Assembly: GCF_013044135.1 (NCBI RefSeq)
Contig: NZ_JABEPP010000007.1
Span: 1-64,000, forward strand
Direction: 5' to 3'
Length of the DNA: 64,000 bases
From: Enterovirga aerilata
GTDB lineage: Bacteria; Pseudomonadota; Alphaproteobacteria; Rhizobiales; Beijerinckiaceae
Shown here: positions 55,956 to 64,000 of the stretch, in pieces
Numbering within the stretch: the stretch's first letter is position 1
Layout of the letters: every line of letters starts with the position of its first letter
Translations under genes and position numbers: made by a program
Notes under the pieces: model-generated
What the model saw: only the letters and a program-made list of their open reading frames with translations
Database searches by the model: none
Told to the model about the DNA's origin: nothing

Positions 55956-57131
55956 ATGAGCGGCCACGAGTTTCTCCATTCCCCGGGGCCGACGCATATT
56001 CCCGACCGGGTGCTGGCGGCGATGCACCGCCAGCCCTTCGACCTCGTCGACCGGCGGCTGAAGGAGATCGCGCATTCCTGCTTCGCCGATCTCGCCGGCG
56101 TGTTTCGCACGAAGGGGCGGATCTTCATCTACGCGGCGAACGGGCATGGCGGCTGGGAGGCCGCGCTCGCCAATATCTGCGCGCCGGGAGATGCCGTGCT
56201 CATCCCCGAGGTCGGGCATTTCTCCAATAACTGGGCCGACCATGCGCGCGCGCTCGGGCTCGATGTAGCCTCGCTCGAAGGCGACTGGCGACATGCGATC
56301 GATCCGAACGACATCGAGCGGACGCTCCGCCGTGACACCGGACGGCGCATCAAGGCGGTCCTCGCCGTCCAGGTCGATACCGGGACGGGGGTGGCGAGCG
56401 ACGTGAAGGCGGTGCGCGAGGCAATCGACGCGGCGGGACATCCGGCGCTCCTCGTCGCCGACACGATCGCCTCGCTCGCCGCCATGCCCTTCGACATGGA
56501 CGCATGGGGCGTCGACGTCGCGATCGCGGCCTCGCAGAAGGCGCTGATGTGCCCGCCGGGCCTCGCGATCCTGGCCGCGAACGACAAGGCGATCCGGACG
56601 GCCGCCTCCGTGCCTCGCCAGCACCGCTATTGGGACTGGAAGACCCGGATGGCTGAGGAGAACTACCGCGCCTTCTGCGGCACGATGCCGGAGCAACTCG
56701 TCTTCGGGCTGCGTGCGGCGCTCGACATGATCGGCGAGGAGGGTCTGCCGGCGATCTTCGCCCGCCATCGCCGGCTCGCCGGCGCCGTCCACCGGGCGCT
56801 CGAGGTGTGGTCGGAGGCGGGCGCGCTGTCCTTCAACGCCGCCCTGCCGGAGCAGCGCGCCGTCACGGTCACGGCCGTGCGGACGGGGGAGGGGATCGAC
56901 GCCGACCTGATCCGGAAGCATACGCGCGAGACGCTGGGCGTCGCGGTCGCGGGCGGGCTCGGCCGTCTCTCTGGCCATGCCTTCCGGATCGGGCATCTCG
57001 GCGATCTGAACGAGCCGATGGTGCTCGGCTGTCTCGCGGGGCTCGAGGTCGCCTTCCTCCAGCTCGGCGTTCCGCATGCGCCGGGCGGGGTCAGGGCCGC
57101 GATCGAGTTCCTGGCCCGGGAAGCGGGCTAG
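55956..57131 (+). CDS. class V aminotransferase, serine/alanine-glyoxylate type
   Basis: A protein of 391 aa, matching serine-glyoxylate/alanine-glyoxylate aminotransferases. The N-terminus HSPGPTHIPDRVL is the family mark, and the PLP lysine is K195 in AASQKALMCPPG. In serine-cycle methylotrophs and glycine metabolism this enzyme makes hydroxypyruvate or glycine. The ATG at 55956 is preferred; an earlier in-frame ATG (55944) has less support. Confidence 0.9.
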   Translation: MSGHEFLHSPGPTHIPDRVLAAMHRQPFDLVDRRLKEIAHSCFADLAGVFRTKGRIFIYAANGHGGWEAALANICAPGDAVLIPEVGHFSNNWADHARALGLDVASLEGDWRHAIDPNDIERTLRRDTGRRIKAVLAVQVDTGTGVASDVKAVREAIDAAGHPALLVADTIASLAAMPFDMDAWGVDVAIAASQKALMCPPGLAILAANDKAIRTAASVPRQHRYWDWKTRMAEENYRAFCGTMPEQLVFGLRAALDMIGEEGLPAIFARHRRLAGAVHRALEVWSEAGALSFNAALPEQRAVTVTAVRTGEGIDADLIRKHTRETLGVAVAGGLGRLSGHAFRIGHLGDLNEPMVLGCLAGLEVAFLQLGVPHAPGGVRAAIEFLAREAG

Positions 57132-57142
57132 GCTCTACCGTT

Positions 57143-57616
57143 ATGCCGTCCGGCCCGGATATCGAGCTCTCGCCGGAGGATCCGGAGAGCCCGGACGCGC
57201 TCCGCTGCCTGGAGCGCTATTTCGCCGAACTCGCCGCGCGGTTCGAGGGCGGCTTCGATCCCGGCCTTGGCGGCGCGGCTGCGGACCGCGACATGGCCCC
57301 GCCCACCGGCCTGTTTCTCGTCGCCCGGCGCTCCGGCGAGCCGGTCGGCTGCGCGGGCCTGAAGCTGCACCGGGACGGGATCGCCGAGATCAAGCGGATG
57401 TGGGTCGCACCCGCCGCCCGCGGTCTCGGCCTCGCGCGCCGCATGCTGCGCGAACTCGAAGCGCATGCGCGCCGCGCCGGAGCCTCGGCGCTCCGCCTCG
57501 ATACCAACGGCGCGCTCAAGGAGGCCCAGGCCTTCTATCGTCGCGAGGGCTTCTCCGAGGTCCCCCGCTTCAACGACAATCCCTACGCCCACCACTGGTT
57601 CGAGAAGGGGCTGTGA
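57143..57616 (+). CDS. GNAT family N-acetyltransferase
   Basis: A protein of 157 aa. The GNAT domain (about 20-150) has the acetyl-CoA loop RGLGLARRMLRELE with the preceding beta strand EIKRMWVAP and the C-terminal FYRREGFSEV. The substrate is unknown. It follows the aminotransferase by 11 bp and is likely co-transcribed. Confidence 0.88.
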   Translation: MPSGPDIELSPEDPESPDALRCLERYFAELAARFEGGFDPGLGGAAADRDMAPPTGLFLVARRSGEPVGCAGLKLHRDGIAEIKRMWVAPAARGLGLARRMLRELEAHARRAGASALRLDTNGALKEAQAFYRREGFSEVPRFNDNPYAHHWFEKGL

Positions 57617-57636
57617 CGAGGGTTGCAGGCTACCGC

Positions 57637-58911
57637 TCAGCCCTGTTCCGCCTCCACGACGTCCTCGAACGTCCTCAGGCCGGGCCGCGACGAGTTGACG
57701 AGCACGGCCATGTTGCCGGGCTTGTGCTGGTTCTTCCACATCAGGGTGTGCGCCTTCGGGATCTCGGCCCAGGGCAGAACCTCGCTCATGCAGGGATCGA
57801 CCCTGCGGTCGATGACGAATTCGTTCGCGGCCATCGCCTGCTTGAGGTGGGCGAAGTGGGAGCCCTGGATGCGCTTCTGCCGCATCCAGACGTAGCGGGC
57901 GTCGAAGGTGATGTTGAAGCCCGTGGTGCCGGCGCAGAACACGACCATGCCGCCCCGCTTCACGACGAGCGTCGAGACAGGAAAGGTCTGCTCGCCCGGA
58001 TGCTCGAAGACGATGTCGACGTCGCGCTTGCCGGTGATGTCCCAGATCGCCTTGCCGAATTTCCGCGCTTCCTTGGTCCAGTCCGCATATTCAGGCGAGT
58101 TCACCTTCGGCAGCTGGCCCCAGCAATTGAAGTCCTTGCGGTTGATGACGCCCTTCGCGCCGAGCCCGAGGACGTAGTCGCGCTTCGTCTCATCGGAGAT
58201 CACCCCGATGGGGTTCGCCCCGGCGGCCGCGCAGAGCTGGATGCCGAACACCCCGAGTCCGCCGGAGGCGCCCCACACGAGGACGTTGTGGCCGGGCCGC
58301 AGCCGGTGGCCCTGGTGGCCGAAGAGCATGCGGTAGGCCGTCGCGAGGGTGAGCGTGTAGCAGGCGCTCTCCTCCCAGGTGAGGTGCCTGGGGCGCGGCA
58401 TGAGCTGGCGCGACTGCACGCGGCAGAACTGGGCGAAGGAGCCGTCCGGCGTCTCGTAGCCCCAGATGCGCTGGGACGGCGACAGCATCGGGTCGCCGCC
58501 GTTGCACTCTTCGTCGTCCCCGTCGTCCTGGTTGCAGTGGACGACGACCTCGTCCCCCACCTTCCAGCGCTTCACCTTGGCGCCGACAGCCCAGACGATG
58601 CCGGACGCGTCGGAGCCGGCGATGTGGAAGGGCGCCTTGTGGACGTCGAAAGGCGAGATCGGCTCGCCGAGCCCGGCCCAGACGCCGTTGTAGTTCACCC
58701 CCGCGGCCATCACGAGGACGAGCACCTCGTCGTCCGCGATGGTCCAGGTCGGGACCACCTCGAGCTGCATGGATTGCTCGGGCGGGCCGTGCCGCTCGCG
58801 CCGGATGGCCCAGGCATACATCTTCTCGGGCACATGCCCGAGCGGCGGTATCTCGCCGAGCTCGTAGAGCGCCTTCGGCCTTCCGGCCTTGAGTTGCACA
58901 GCCGCCGCCAT
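57637..58911 (-). CDS. ccrA: crotonyl-CoA carboxylase/reductase
   Basis: A protein of 424 aa, an MDR-family enzyme that reductively carboxylates crotonyl-CoA to ethylmalonyl-CoA with NADPH and CO2. Typical segments are HIAGSDASGIVWAVGAKVKR, HCNQDDGDDEECNGGDPMLS, VWGASGGLGVFGIQLC and FEHPGEQTFPVSTLVVK. It indicates a functioning ethylmalonyl-CoA pathway for C1/C2 carbon or polyhydroxybutyrate turnover. The ATG at 58911 starts MAAAVQLKAG. Confidence 0.96.
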   Translation of the reverse strand: MAAAVQLKAGRPKALYELGEIPPLGHVPEKMYAWAIRRERHGPPEQSMQLEVVPTWTIADDEVLVLVMAAGVNYNGVWAGLGEPISPFDVHKAPFHIAGSDASGIVWAVGAKVKRWKVGDEVVVHCNQDDGDDEECNGGDPMLSPSQRIWGYETPDGSFAQFCRVQSRQLMPRPRHLTWEESACYTLTLATAYRMLFGHQGHRLRPGHNVLVWGASGGLGVFGIQLCAAAGANPIGVISDETKRDYVLGLGAKGVINRKDFNCWGQLPKVNSPEYADWTKEARKFGKAIWDITGKRDVDIVFEHPGEQTFPVSTLVVKRGGMVVFCAGTTGFNITFDARYVWMRQKRIQGSHFAHLKQAMAANEFVIDRRVDPCMSEVLPWAEIPKAHTLMWKNQHKPGNMAVLVNSSRPGLRTFEDVVEAEQG

Positions 58912-59010
58912 GGCTTCCCCGCCTGTTCTGGTGCTTGAGGCAGGTACGATATGGCGGCCCTTGCTGCGCTGCAACGCCGGCCGGCTCCGACGAAGGATTG
59001 AAGCGGGGCC

Positions 59011-59190
59011 TCAGAGAGCGAAGAAGATGTTCTCTCCACCGAAGGCCATGTAGGCGAGCGGAAATGCCGCGCAGAACCCGACCGCGACGCCGCGCCAGAA
59101 AGGCCAGCCCTCGGCTCTCGCCTTCTCGCGGAATTCGGCGATCGTGAAGTCGTTCGTGGGCGTCGTGAGCCGTGCGAGTGCGGCGGTCAT
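59011..59190 (-). CDS. small single-span membrane protein
   Basis: A protein of 59 aa: a soluble head (TTPTNDFTIAEFREKARAEG) followed by one helix, WRGVAVGFCAAFPLAYMAFG, and a short end. GGAGGAG lies 7 bp upstream of the ATG, strong support for translation. It sits 99 bp upstream of ccr on the same strand. Function unknown. Confidence 0.65.
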   Translation of the reverse strand: MTAALARLTTPTNDFTIAEFREKARAEGWPFWRGVAVGFCAAFPLAYMAFGGENIFFAL

Positions 59191-59320
59191 GGTCGGCTCC
59201 TCCGTTGGACGGAAGGAGCTTGCCGCGTCGCCCGCGAGCCGGGAAGCGTTGCCTGAGAATGACCTGAACAGAGCGTTTACGAGCCGCGGCCGTAAGATTC
59301 CCTTAGCATGTCGCGAAGGG

Positions 59321-60088
59321 TCAATCCTCCTCGGGGAATCCGACCAGCAGCTTCTTCCGCGTGAGCGCCAGCGCGCCATTCAGCAGGAGCCCGATCGCCG
59401 AGATCGCGATGAGTGGCACGAACATGTCGACGGTTTGAAAGTTGCGCGCCGCGCGCACGAGCAGGTAGCCGAGCCCGTCCGTCGAGGTGATCATCTCGGC
59501 GAGGAACACCACGATGCAGGCGACGACGAGCGCGATCCGGCTGCCCGTCAGAATGGACGGAAGGGTGGCGGGCAGGATCACCTTCAGCAGCGTGCCTGCG
59601 GGCGAGGTGCCGGCCGCGCGCGCCGACCAGACGAGCTTTGGCTCCACCATCGCGGCGCCCTGGAAGGTCGCGAGCAGGATCGGGAAGAGCGCATCCGCGG
59701 TCACGAGCACGATCTTGGAGGCGTCGTCGAAGCCGAGCGACAGGATCAGGGCCGGGTAGAGCGCGATCTTGGGCACGGGCGCGAGCACGCGCACCAGCGG
59801 CTTCAGGGCCGCCCCGGCGATCCGGTTCGTGGCGCCGGCGAGGCCGAGCGGAACGCCGATCGCCAGCGCGATCAGGAAGCCGACGAAGAGTCGGTAGAGC
59901 GTCACGGCCGTGTGGCCCAGGAAATCGGGATCGCCGAGATTTTGGGCCACGCGGCCGAAGACGGCGACCGGCGAGGGGAGGAGCGCGGACGGCGCGACGC
60001 CGGCCGAGACCGCCGCCTGCCAGCCGAGGAGGAGGCCGAGGATCGGTATGGCGCCGATCAGCGCCTCGTTGCGGGCGAGCGCGGTCAC
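59321..60088 (-). CDS. ABC transporter permease, SsuC/TauC type (second)
   Basis: A protein of 255 aa with six helices and the binding-protein-dependent permease loop (about 165-190; SARAAGTSPAGTLLKVILPA) that contacts the ATPase. It belongs to the nitrate/sulfonate/taurine group. The GTG at 60088 overlaps the stop of the first permease gene by 4 bp (GTGA). Two different permeases imply a heterodimeric channel. Confidence 0.9.
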   Translation of the reverse strand: MTALARNEALIGAIPILGLLLGWQAAVSAGVAPSALLPSPVAVFGRVAQNLGDPDFLGHTAVTLYRLFVGFLIALAIGVPLGLAGATNRIAGAALKPLVRVLAPVPKIALYPALILSLGFDDASKIVLVTADALFPILLATFQGAAMVEPKLVWSARAAGTSPAGTLLKVILPATLPSILTGSRIALVVACIVVFLAEMITSTDGLGYLLVRAARNFQTVDMFVPLIAISAIGLLLNGALALTRKKLLVGFPEED

Positions 60089-60891
60089 AGCGACGGCGCC
60101 AAGAGATCGTGCCGCGGCTCGGCCCAGCCGGTGAGGAGCCCGCGGACATACTCGAACAGCATGTCCAGCACGATGCCGAGCGCGGAGATGACCAGGATCA
60201 TGGCATAGACCGTCTCGTATTGCGCCATGTCGAGGGCGTTGAAGAGGATGTTCCCGGCCCCGGTCTGGCGGGCGATCATCTCGCTCGTGATCATGGTGAT
60301 GAGCGCGAGCACGATCCCGGTACGGCAGCCGACGAGAATCTCGGGCAGCGACGCCGGCAGGACGATCCGGGCGAGCCGCGCGGGTCCGGACATGCCCATG
60401 GCGCGCGCCGACCAGAGCATCTTCTCCTCCACGGCCCGGGCGCCCTGGTAGGCGTGGTAGATGACGGGAAGGCTCACGCCCAGCACGATGACGAGGAGCT
60501 TCGAGGCGTCGCCCACGCCGAACCACAGCATGATGATCGGCATCAGCGCGGCCTTCGGCACCGGGTAGGTGATCATGAGGAGCGGGTTGACCATCGCCGC
60601 GACGGTCCGGCTCCGTCCCATGAAGAGCCCGAGCGGGACCGAGAAGGCCAACGCGATGGCGAAGCCGATCGCCATCCGGCGGATGGAATCGAGAATGTCG
60701 GCGAGCGACTCCCGGTCGCCCAGGATCGCGGGCAGCTCACGGATGGTCGACAGCGCGTCCGGGATGCCCCCCATTGACAGGGTCCTGGCATAGAGCTGCC
60801 AGGCGAGGAGCAGGGCGAGGCAGGCCAGGAGGGGCGGCAGCCCCGGCAGCAGGGTCGCCCGGGTCCGCGTGGCGAGCGCGGCGGCGGTCAC
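60085..60891 (-). CDS. ABC transporter permease, SsuC/TauC type (first)
   Basis: A protein of 268 aa with six helices and the coupling loop SARAMGMSGPARLARIVLPA. Same group as the following permease, about equally long, clearly a paralogue. The GTG start overlaps the ATPase stop by 4 bp (GTGA). No substrate-binding protein gene is nearby. Confidence 0.9.
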   Translation of the reverse strand: MTAAALATRTRATLLPGLPPLLACLALLLAWQLYARTLSMGGIPDALSTIRELPAILGDRESLADILDSIRRMAIGFAIALAFSVPLGLFMGRSRTVAAMVNPLLMITYPVPKAALMPIIMLWFGVGDASKLLVIVLGVSLPVIYHAYQGARAVEEKMLWSARAMGMSGPARLARIVLPASLPEILVGCRTGIVLALITMITSEMIARQTGAGNILFNALDMAQYETVYAMILVISALGIVLDMLFEYVRGLLTGWAEPRHDLLAPSL

Positions 60892-61661
60892 GGCCGGATC
60901 TCCTCGGGCGGATCCTCGATCATGCGCTCGAGCTCGATCACGAGATGCTGGTAGCGCGATTGCAGGAGGAGCTCGTCGCGATGCCGGGGCCGCGGCAGAT
61001 CGATGTCGACGATCGCTTTGATGCGCCCCGGCTGACGGCTCATCACGACCACGCGGTCGGACAGGAAGACGGCCTCGTCCACCGCATGCGTGACGAAGAG
61101 CACCGTCTTGCGGTCGCGCTCCCAGAGCTCGAGGAGCTCGTTCTGCAGCCGCACGCGGGTATGCGCATCGAGCGCCCCGAAAGGCTCGTCCATGAGGAGG
61201 ATGGCGGGGTTGTACGCGAGCGTGCGGGCGATCGCGACGCGCTGCTTCATGCCGCCCGACAGCTCCTTCGGGTAGAAGCTCTCGTAGCCCTTCAGCCCGA
61301 CGCGGGCGATCAGCGCCTCGGCCTGCCTCTCGGCCTCGCGCTTGCGCATCCCGGCTTCGCGCAGGCCGTAGGCGACATTGCCGAGCACGGTCTTCCAGGG
61401 GAAGAGCGCGAATTCCTGGAAGACAGGGCCACGATCCGGCCCCGGGCCGGTGACCGGCCGTCCGGATACCGTGATCGAGCCGCGCGAGGGCGGCACGAAG
61501 CCGCCCACGATGTAGAGGAGGGTCGACTTCCCGCAGCCGGACGGCCCCAGGATCGAGACGAACTCTCCTTCCGCGACCTGAAGGTCGATGGAATCGATGG
61601 CGAGATGCGTGCCCCCGCCGCGGCGCTGGAACGTCTTGGTGACGCCCGAAATGGCGATCAT
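60888..61661 (-). CDS. ABC transporter ATPase, SsuB/TauB type
   Basis: A protein of 257 aa. Walker A GPSGCGKST (39-47), Q-loop in VFQEFALFPWKTV, signature LSGGMKQR (134-141), Walker B ILLMDEP (154-160) and the switch histidine in FVTHAVDEA. It drives import through the two permeases. Its context beside aryl-CoA genes suggests uptake of an aromatic acid or sulfonate; this is inference. Confidence 0.94.
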   Translation of the reverse strand: MIAISGVTKTFQRRGGGTHLAIDSIDLQVAEGEFVSILGPSGCGKSTLLYIVGGFVPPSRGSITVSGRPVTGPGPDRGPVFQEFALFPWKTVLGNVAYGLREAGMRKREAERQAEALIARVGLKGYESFYPKELSGGMKQRVAIARTLAYNPAILLMDEPFGALDAHTRVRLQNELLELWERDRKTVLFVTHAVDEAVFLSDRVVVMSRQPGRIKAIVDIDLPRPRHRDELLLQSRYQHLVIELERMIEDPPEEIRP

Positions 61662-61700
61662 GGGATCGAACCTAGCACGTCGTCGCGGCCCTTGAAGGAG

Positions 61701-61719
61701 ATAGTTTAGGCTTCAAACA
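61701..61719. promoter_or_regulatory. candidate operator, imperfect palindrome ATAGTTTAGGCTTCAAACA
   Basis: TAGTTT and AAACAA form near-complementary arms around a 7-bp centre, and TTGAAG (61692-61697) pairs with CTTCAA (61711-61716). It lies in the 76-bp gap between ridA and the ABC ATPase gene. AT-rich GTTT/AAAC palindromes are typical of MarR regulators of aromatic acid pathways. No regulator gene is in view. Confidence 0.35.
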
Positions 61720-61737
61720 ACTCCCTCTGCCGCGATC

Positions 61738-62208
61738 TCATGCAACATGCGCGGCCGATCCAGCCGCATTGGCAGTGGGCACGACCGCCGTCGCTTCGAT
61801 CTCGACCTTCGCGTCACGCTCCACCAGACGCACCACCTGGACGACCGCCATGGCGGGGTAATGCGCGCCGACCACCTCCCGATAGGCGCGGCCGAGATCC
61901 TTTCCGGAGGCGAGATATTCCTCGATATCCGTCACGTACCAGGTGAGCCGGACGATGTGGCGCGGCTCGGCGCCGCCCTCGGCGAGGATCGACCGGATAT
62001 TGGCGAGGGTCTGCCGCGCCTGCTCGGCGAAGGTCTCGGGGAAGCGGCCCGCCGTATCCCACCCGACGATGCCGCCGGTCACCAGCACACGGCCCTCGGC
62101 CATCATGCCGTTGGAATAGCCGCGCGGCTTCGGCCAGCCTGGCGGCTGCAGGATCGTCGGCCCGTCATCCTCCGCCTCGGCGGCGGCGCGCTGCGGTGCA
62201 GCGGTCAT
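61738..62208 (-). CDS. RidA family protein
   Basis: A protein of 156 aa with the YjgF/RidA fold: PRGYSNGMMAEGRVLVTGG, then QARQTLANIRSILAEGGAEP, VRLTWYVTDIEEY and VVQVVRLVERDAKVEIEATA. RidA-type enzymes hydrolyse reactive enamines/imines; homologues occur in 2-aminobenzoate and 2-aminophenol pathways. The ATG overlaps the thioesterase stop by 4 bp (ATGA). Confidence 0.9.
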   Translation of the reverse strand: MTAAPQRAAAEAEDDGPTILQPPGWPKPRGYSNGMMAEGRVLVTGGIVGWDTAGRFPETFAEQARQTLANIRSILAEGGAEPRHIVRLTWYVTDIEEYLASGKDLGRAYREVVGAHYPAMAVVQVVRLVERDAKVEIEATAVVPTANAAGSAAHVA

Positions 62209-62678
62209 TGCGTTTCTCCCTGGTATCGCTCGAGGGCAGAACGCAGATCGCCGGGGATCGGGATCGCGCGATGCTCGACAAGCGACGTCGTGACGATGGT
62301 GAGCCGGGCGGACAGGACGGGGTCCCGTTTCCGGTAGGCGTGGATGCGGAGCGTCAGCGAGGCGCCGCCGATCCGCTCGACCAGCACCGCGAAGGTGATC
62401 CGGTCACCCATGAAGCCGGGCGCGGCGAAATCCGCCTCGCAGGAGGCGTAGCCGAGCCCGATCCGTCGCGGCCCGATGAATTCCGCATAGTCGAGCCCGA
62501 GCGCACCGGAGAACCAGTCCTCCACGACCCCGTTCATGAGGTCGAAGTAGCGCGCGAAATAGACGATTCCGGCCGGGTCGCAATGCGAGAAGCGGATCCG
62601 GGTCTCGGTCCGCCAGACGCCGGCCGGAAGGCTGTCCGGCGGGGGCGGCCCACGCCGGGCAGCGGCGGGGGCGCTCAT
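62205..62678 (-). CDS. acyl-CoA thioesterase, 4HBT hotdog family
   Basis: A protein of 157 aa. The 4HBT-type signature is RIRFSHCDPAGIVYFARYFD, with the catalytic aspartate in CDPAGIVY. Hotdog thioesterases of this type release CoA from aryl- or acyl-CoA esters. It is coupled at both ends: its ATG overlaps the ligase stop and its stop overlaps the ridA start, each by 4 bp. Confidence 0.9.
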   Translation of the reverse strand: MSAPAAARRGPPPPDSLPAGVWRTETRIRFSHCDPAGIVYFARYFDLMNGVVEDWFSGALGLDYAEFIGPRRIGLGYASCEADFAAPGFMGDRITFAVLVERIGGASLTLRIHAYRKRDPVLSARLTIVTTSLVEHRAIPIPGDLRSALERYQGETQ

Positions 62679-64000
62679 GCGGCTGCCGGGGCCTGCTTGC
62701 CTTCCGCCTGGGCGCGTTGGCGCAAAGCTACACGCTGCAGCTTGCCCGAGGGCGTCTTCGGAAGCTCGGAGACGAACTCGACCGCGCGCGGATACTTGTA
62801 GGGCGCGATCTCGGCCTTGACGTGGTCCTGCAGCTCCCTGACGAGCGCGGCATCGCCCGTGTAGCCCGGCGCCAGCACGACGTAGGCCTTGACGATATGG
62901 CCGCGATCGGCGTCGGGCGCACCGACGACGCCGCATTCGACGACGGCCGGGTGGGTGATCAGGGCCGCCTCTACCTCCGGGCCGGCGATGTTGTAGCCAG
63001 CGGAGATGATCATGTCGTCGGACCGCGCCTGGTACCAGAAGTAGCCGTCCTCATCCATGATGAAGCTGTCACCCGGCAGGTTCCAGCCATTCTGGACGTA
63101 GCGGGTCTGGCGCGGGTCATCGAGATAGCGGCAGCCGATCGGGCCGCGCAGCGCGAGCTTGCCGACCGTGCCGGGCGGCAGGTCGCGGCCCTCGTCGTCG
63201 ACGATCTTCGCCTGGTAGCCCGGGATGACGCGGCCCGTGGAGCCCGGCCTGATCTCGTCCTCGGGGGAGGAAATGTAGATGTGCAGGACCTCCGTCCCGC
63301 CGATCCCGTCGATGAGCTTGATCCCGGTCGCCTTCAGCCAAGCCTCGAAGGTGCCGCGCGGCAGCGACTCCCCCGCGGAGACGCATTTGCGGAGCGAGGA
63401 CATGTCGTATTCGGTGAGCTTCGGGATCATCGCCCGGTACGCGGTCGGCGCCGTGAAGCAGATGGTGGCCTTGAAGCGCTCGATGGCGGGCGGCAGGTCG
63501 TCCGGCCCGGCCTTCTCGACCACGACGAAGGATGCGCCGATCCGCATGGGAAAGAGTACGATCCCAAGCCCGAACGTGAAGGCGAAGGGTGCCGATCCGA
63601 TGAAACGGTCCGACGGGTCGGGCCGCAGGATCATCTGCGAGAAGCCGTCGCAGATCGCGAGCATGTCGCGATGGAAATGCATGCAGCCCTTCGGCTCGCC
63701 GGTCGTGCCCGACGTGAAGGCGATCAGGCAGACGTCGTCGGCCGCCGTGTCGACCGCCCTGAACTCGGGTGATGCTTTCGCGGCGAGCGCTTCCAGCGAA
63801 TCCGGTCCTCCGCCGCCCCAATAGACGACGTGTTCGAGCCCCGGGGTCATCGGCCGGGCCCTTTCCATCTCGTCGGCGAGCTTGTGGTCGCAGAGCGCGA
63901 CGGCGATCCTCGCCTTGTTGATCGGGAAGGCGATCTCCTTCGCGCGCAGCAGCGGCATGGTCGCGACGACGACCATCCCGGCCTTCAGCCCAGCGAGATA
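62675..64000 (-). CDS. AMP-dependent aryl-CoA ligase, benzoate/2-aminobenzoate type (5' end beyond window)
   Basis: The last 441 residues of an ANL-superfamily enzyme; the start lies right of base 64000. The P-loop is AFTSGTTGEPKGCMHFHRD, the A5 motif IDGIGGTEVLHIYIS, and the hinge and catalytic lysine region SDDMIISAGYNIAGPEVEAA and KTPSGKLQR. The MHFHRDMLA and GGTEVLHIF-like segments are typical of benzoate-CoA and 2-aminobenzoate-CoA ligases. With the thioesterase and RidA it forms an aromatic acid cluster. Confidence 0.88.
   Translation of the reverse strand, partial: YLAGLKAGMVVVATMPLLRAKEIAFPINKARIAVALCDHKLADEMERARPMTPGLEHVVYWGGGGPDSLEALAAKASPEFRAVDTAADDVCLIAFTSGTTGEPKGCMHFHRDMLAICDGFSQMILRPDPSDRFIGSAPFAFTFGLGIVLFPMRIGASFVVVEKAGPDDLPPAIERFKATICFTAPTAYRAMIPKLTEYDMSSLRKCVSAGESLPRGTFEAWLKATGIKLIDGIGGTEVLHIYISSPEDEIRPGSTGRVIPGYQAKIVDDEGRDLPPGTVGKLALRGPIGCRYLDDPRQTRYVQNGWNLPGDSFIMDEDGYFWYQARSDDMIISAGYNIAGPEVEAALITHPAVVECGVVGAPDADRGHIVKAYVVLAPGYTGDAALVRELQDHVKAEIAPYKYPRAVEFVSELPKTPSGKLQRVALRQRAQAEGKQAPAAA

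Overview
This is a GC-rich bacterial chromosome segment from an alphaproteobacterium. A Hyphomicrobiales (Rhizobiales) member near Methylobacteriaceae/Salinarimonadaceae fits best. Evidence: crotonyl-CoA carboxylase/reductase of the ethylmalonyl-CoA pathway, a Flp/Tad pilus locus with cpa-type gene order and CtrA-like TTAACCAT sites, a serine-glyoxylate-type aminotransferase, and small palindromic repeats of a kind I know from this order. The genus is inference. No rRNA, tRNA, CRISPR array or replication origin was seen.

Layout. 1-6660: minus-strand catabolic operon (SCP2-like protein, alpha/beta hydrolase, LivK-type binding protein, aldehyde dehydrogenase, beta-hydroxyacid dehydrogenase, IclR regulator, TcuA-like flavoprotein cut by the left edge) with a palindrome at its head. 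6830-8910: TPP riboswitch and thiC. 8911-12488: accessory region with an AT-richer insert carrying a DUF5343 gene, a Swt1-type HEPN gene and a possible small third gene, a truncated DUF2277 gene, dispersed repeats and a VapBC toxin-antitoxin pair. 12489-29583: mostly household and envelope genes: PBP1A, Bcr/CflA-type MFS exporter, CheW, FAD amine oxidase-like protein with GtrA, two paralogous GT-C-like membrane proteins, SemiSWEET, OxyR/KatA, a broken Uma2 gene, an AbrB-family transporter and a phosphohexomutase.

29617-40699: a complete Flp/Tad pilus locus in two divergent arms. The plus arm is flp, cpaA, cpaB, cpaC, cpaD, cpaE, cpaF, tadB, tadC. The minus arm is a stand-alone pilus N-domain protein, TadE-like and TadG-like genes. 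40674-46278: EamA exporter, ilvA, an HSL-type esterase, a YaiI protein, a serine-recombinase homologue lacking its catalytic residues, and an IalB-like protein. 46298-49300: polysaccharide O-acetylation operon (MBOAT plus two SGNH proteins). 49416-58911: GDPD, RraA-like protein, Tat-exported SDR, SorAB-type sulfite dehydrogenase with cytochrome c, SGNH hydrolase, aminotransferase, GNAT and ccr. 59011-64000: small membrane protein, SsuBC/TauBC-type ABC transporter without a binding protein, RidA, hotdog thioesterase and an aryl-CoA ligase running off the right edge. This last set probably belongs to an aromatic acid (2-aminobenzoate/salicylate-type) CoA pathway.

Many adjacent genes share 4-bp ATGA or GTGA stop/start overlaps, which suggests tight translational coupling. 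The best candidate for an undescribed system is the DUF5343-HEPN pair at 9144-10590. Next come the two GT-C-like paralogues and the recombinase homologue without catalytic residues.
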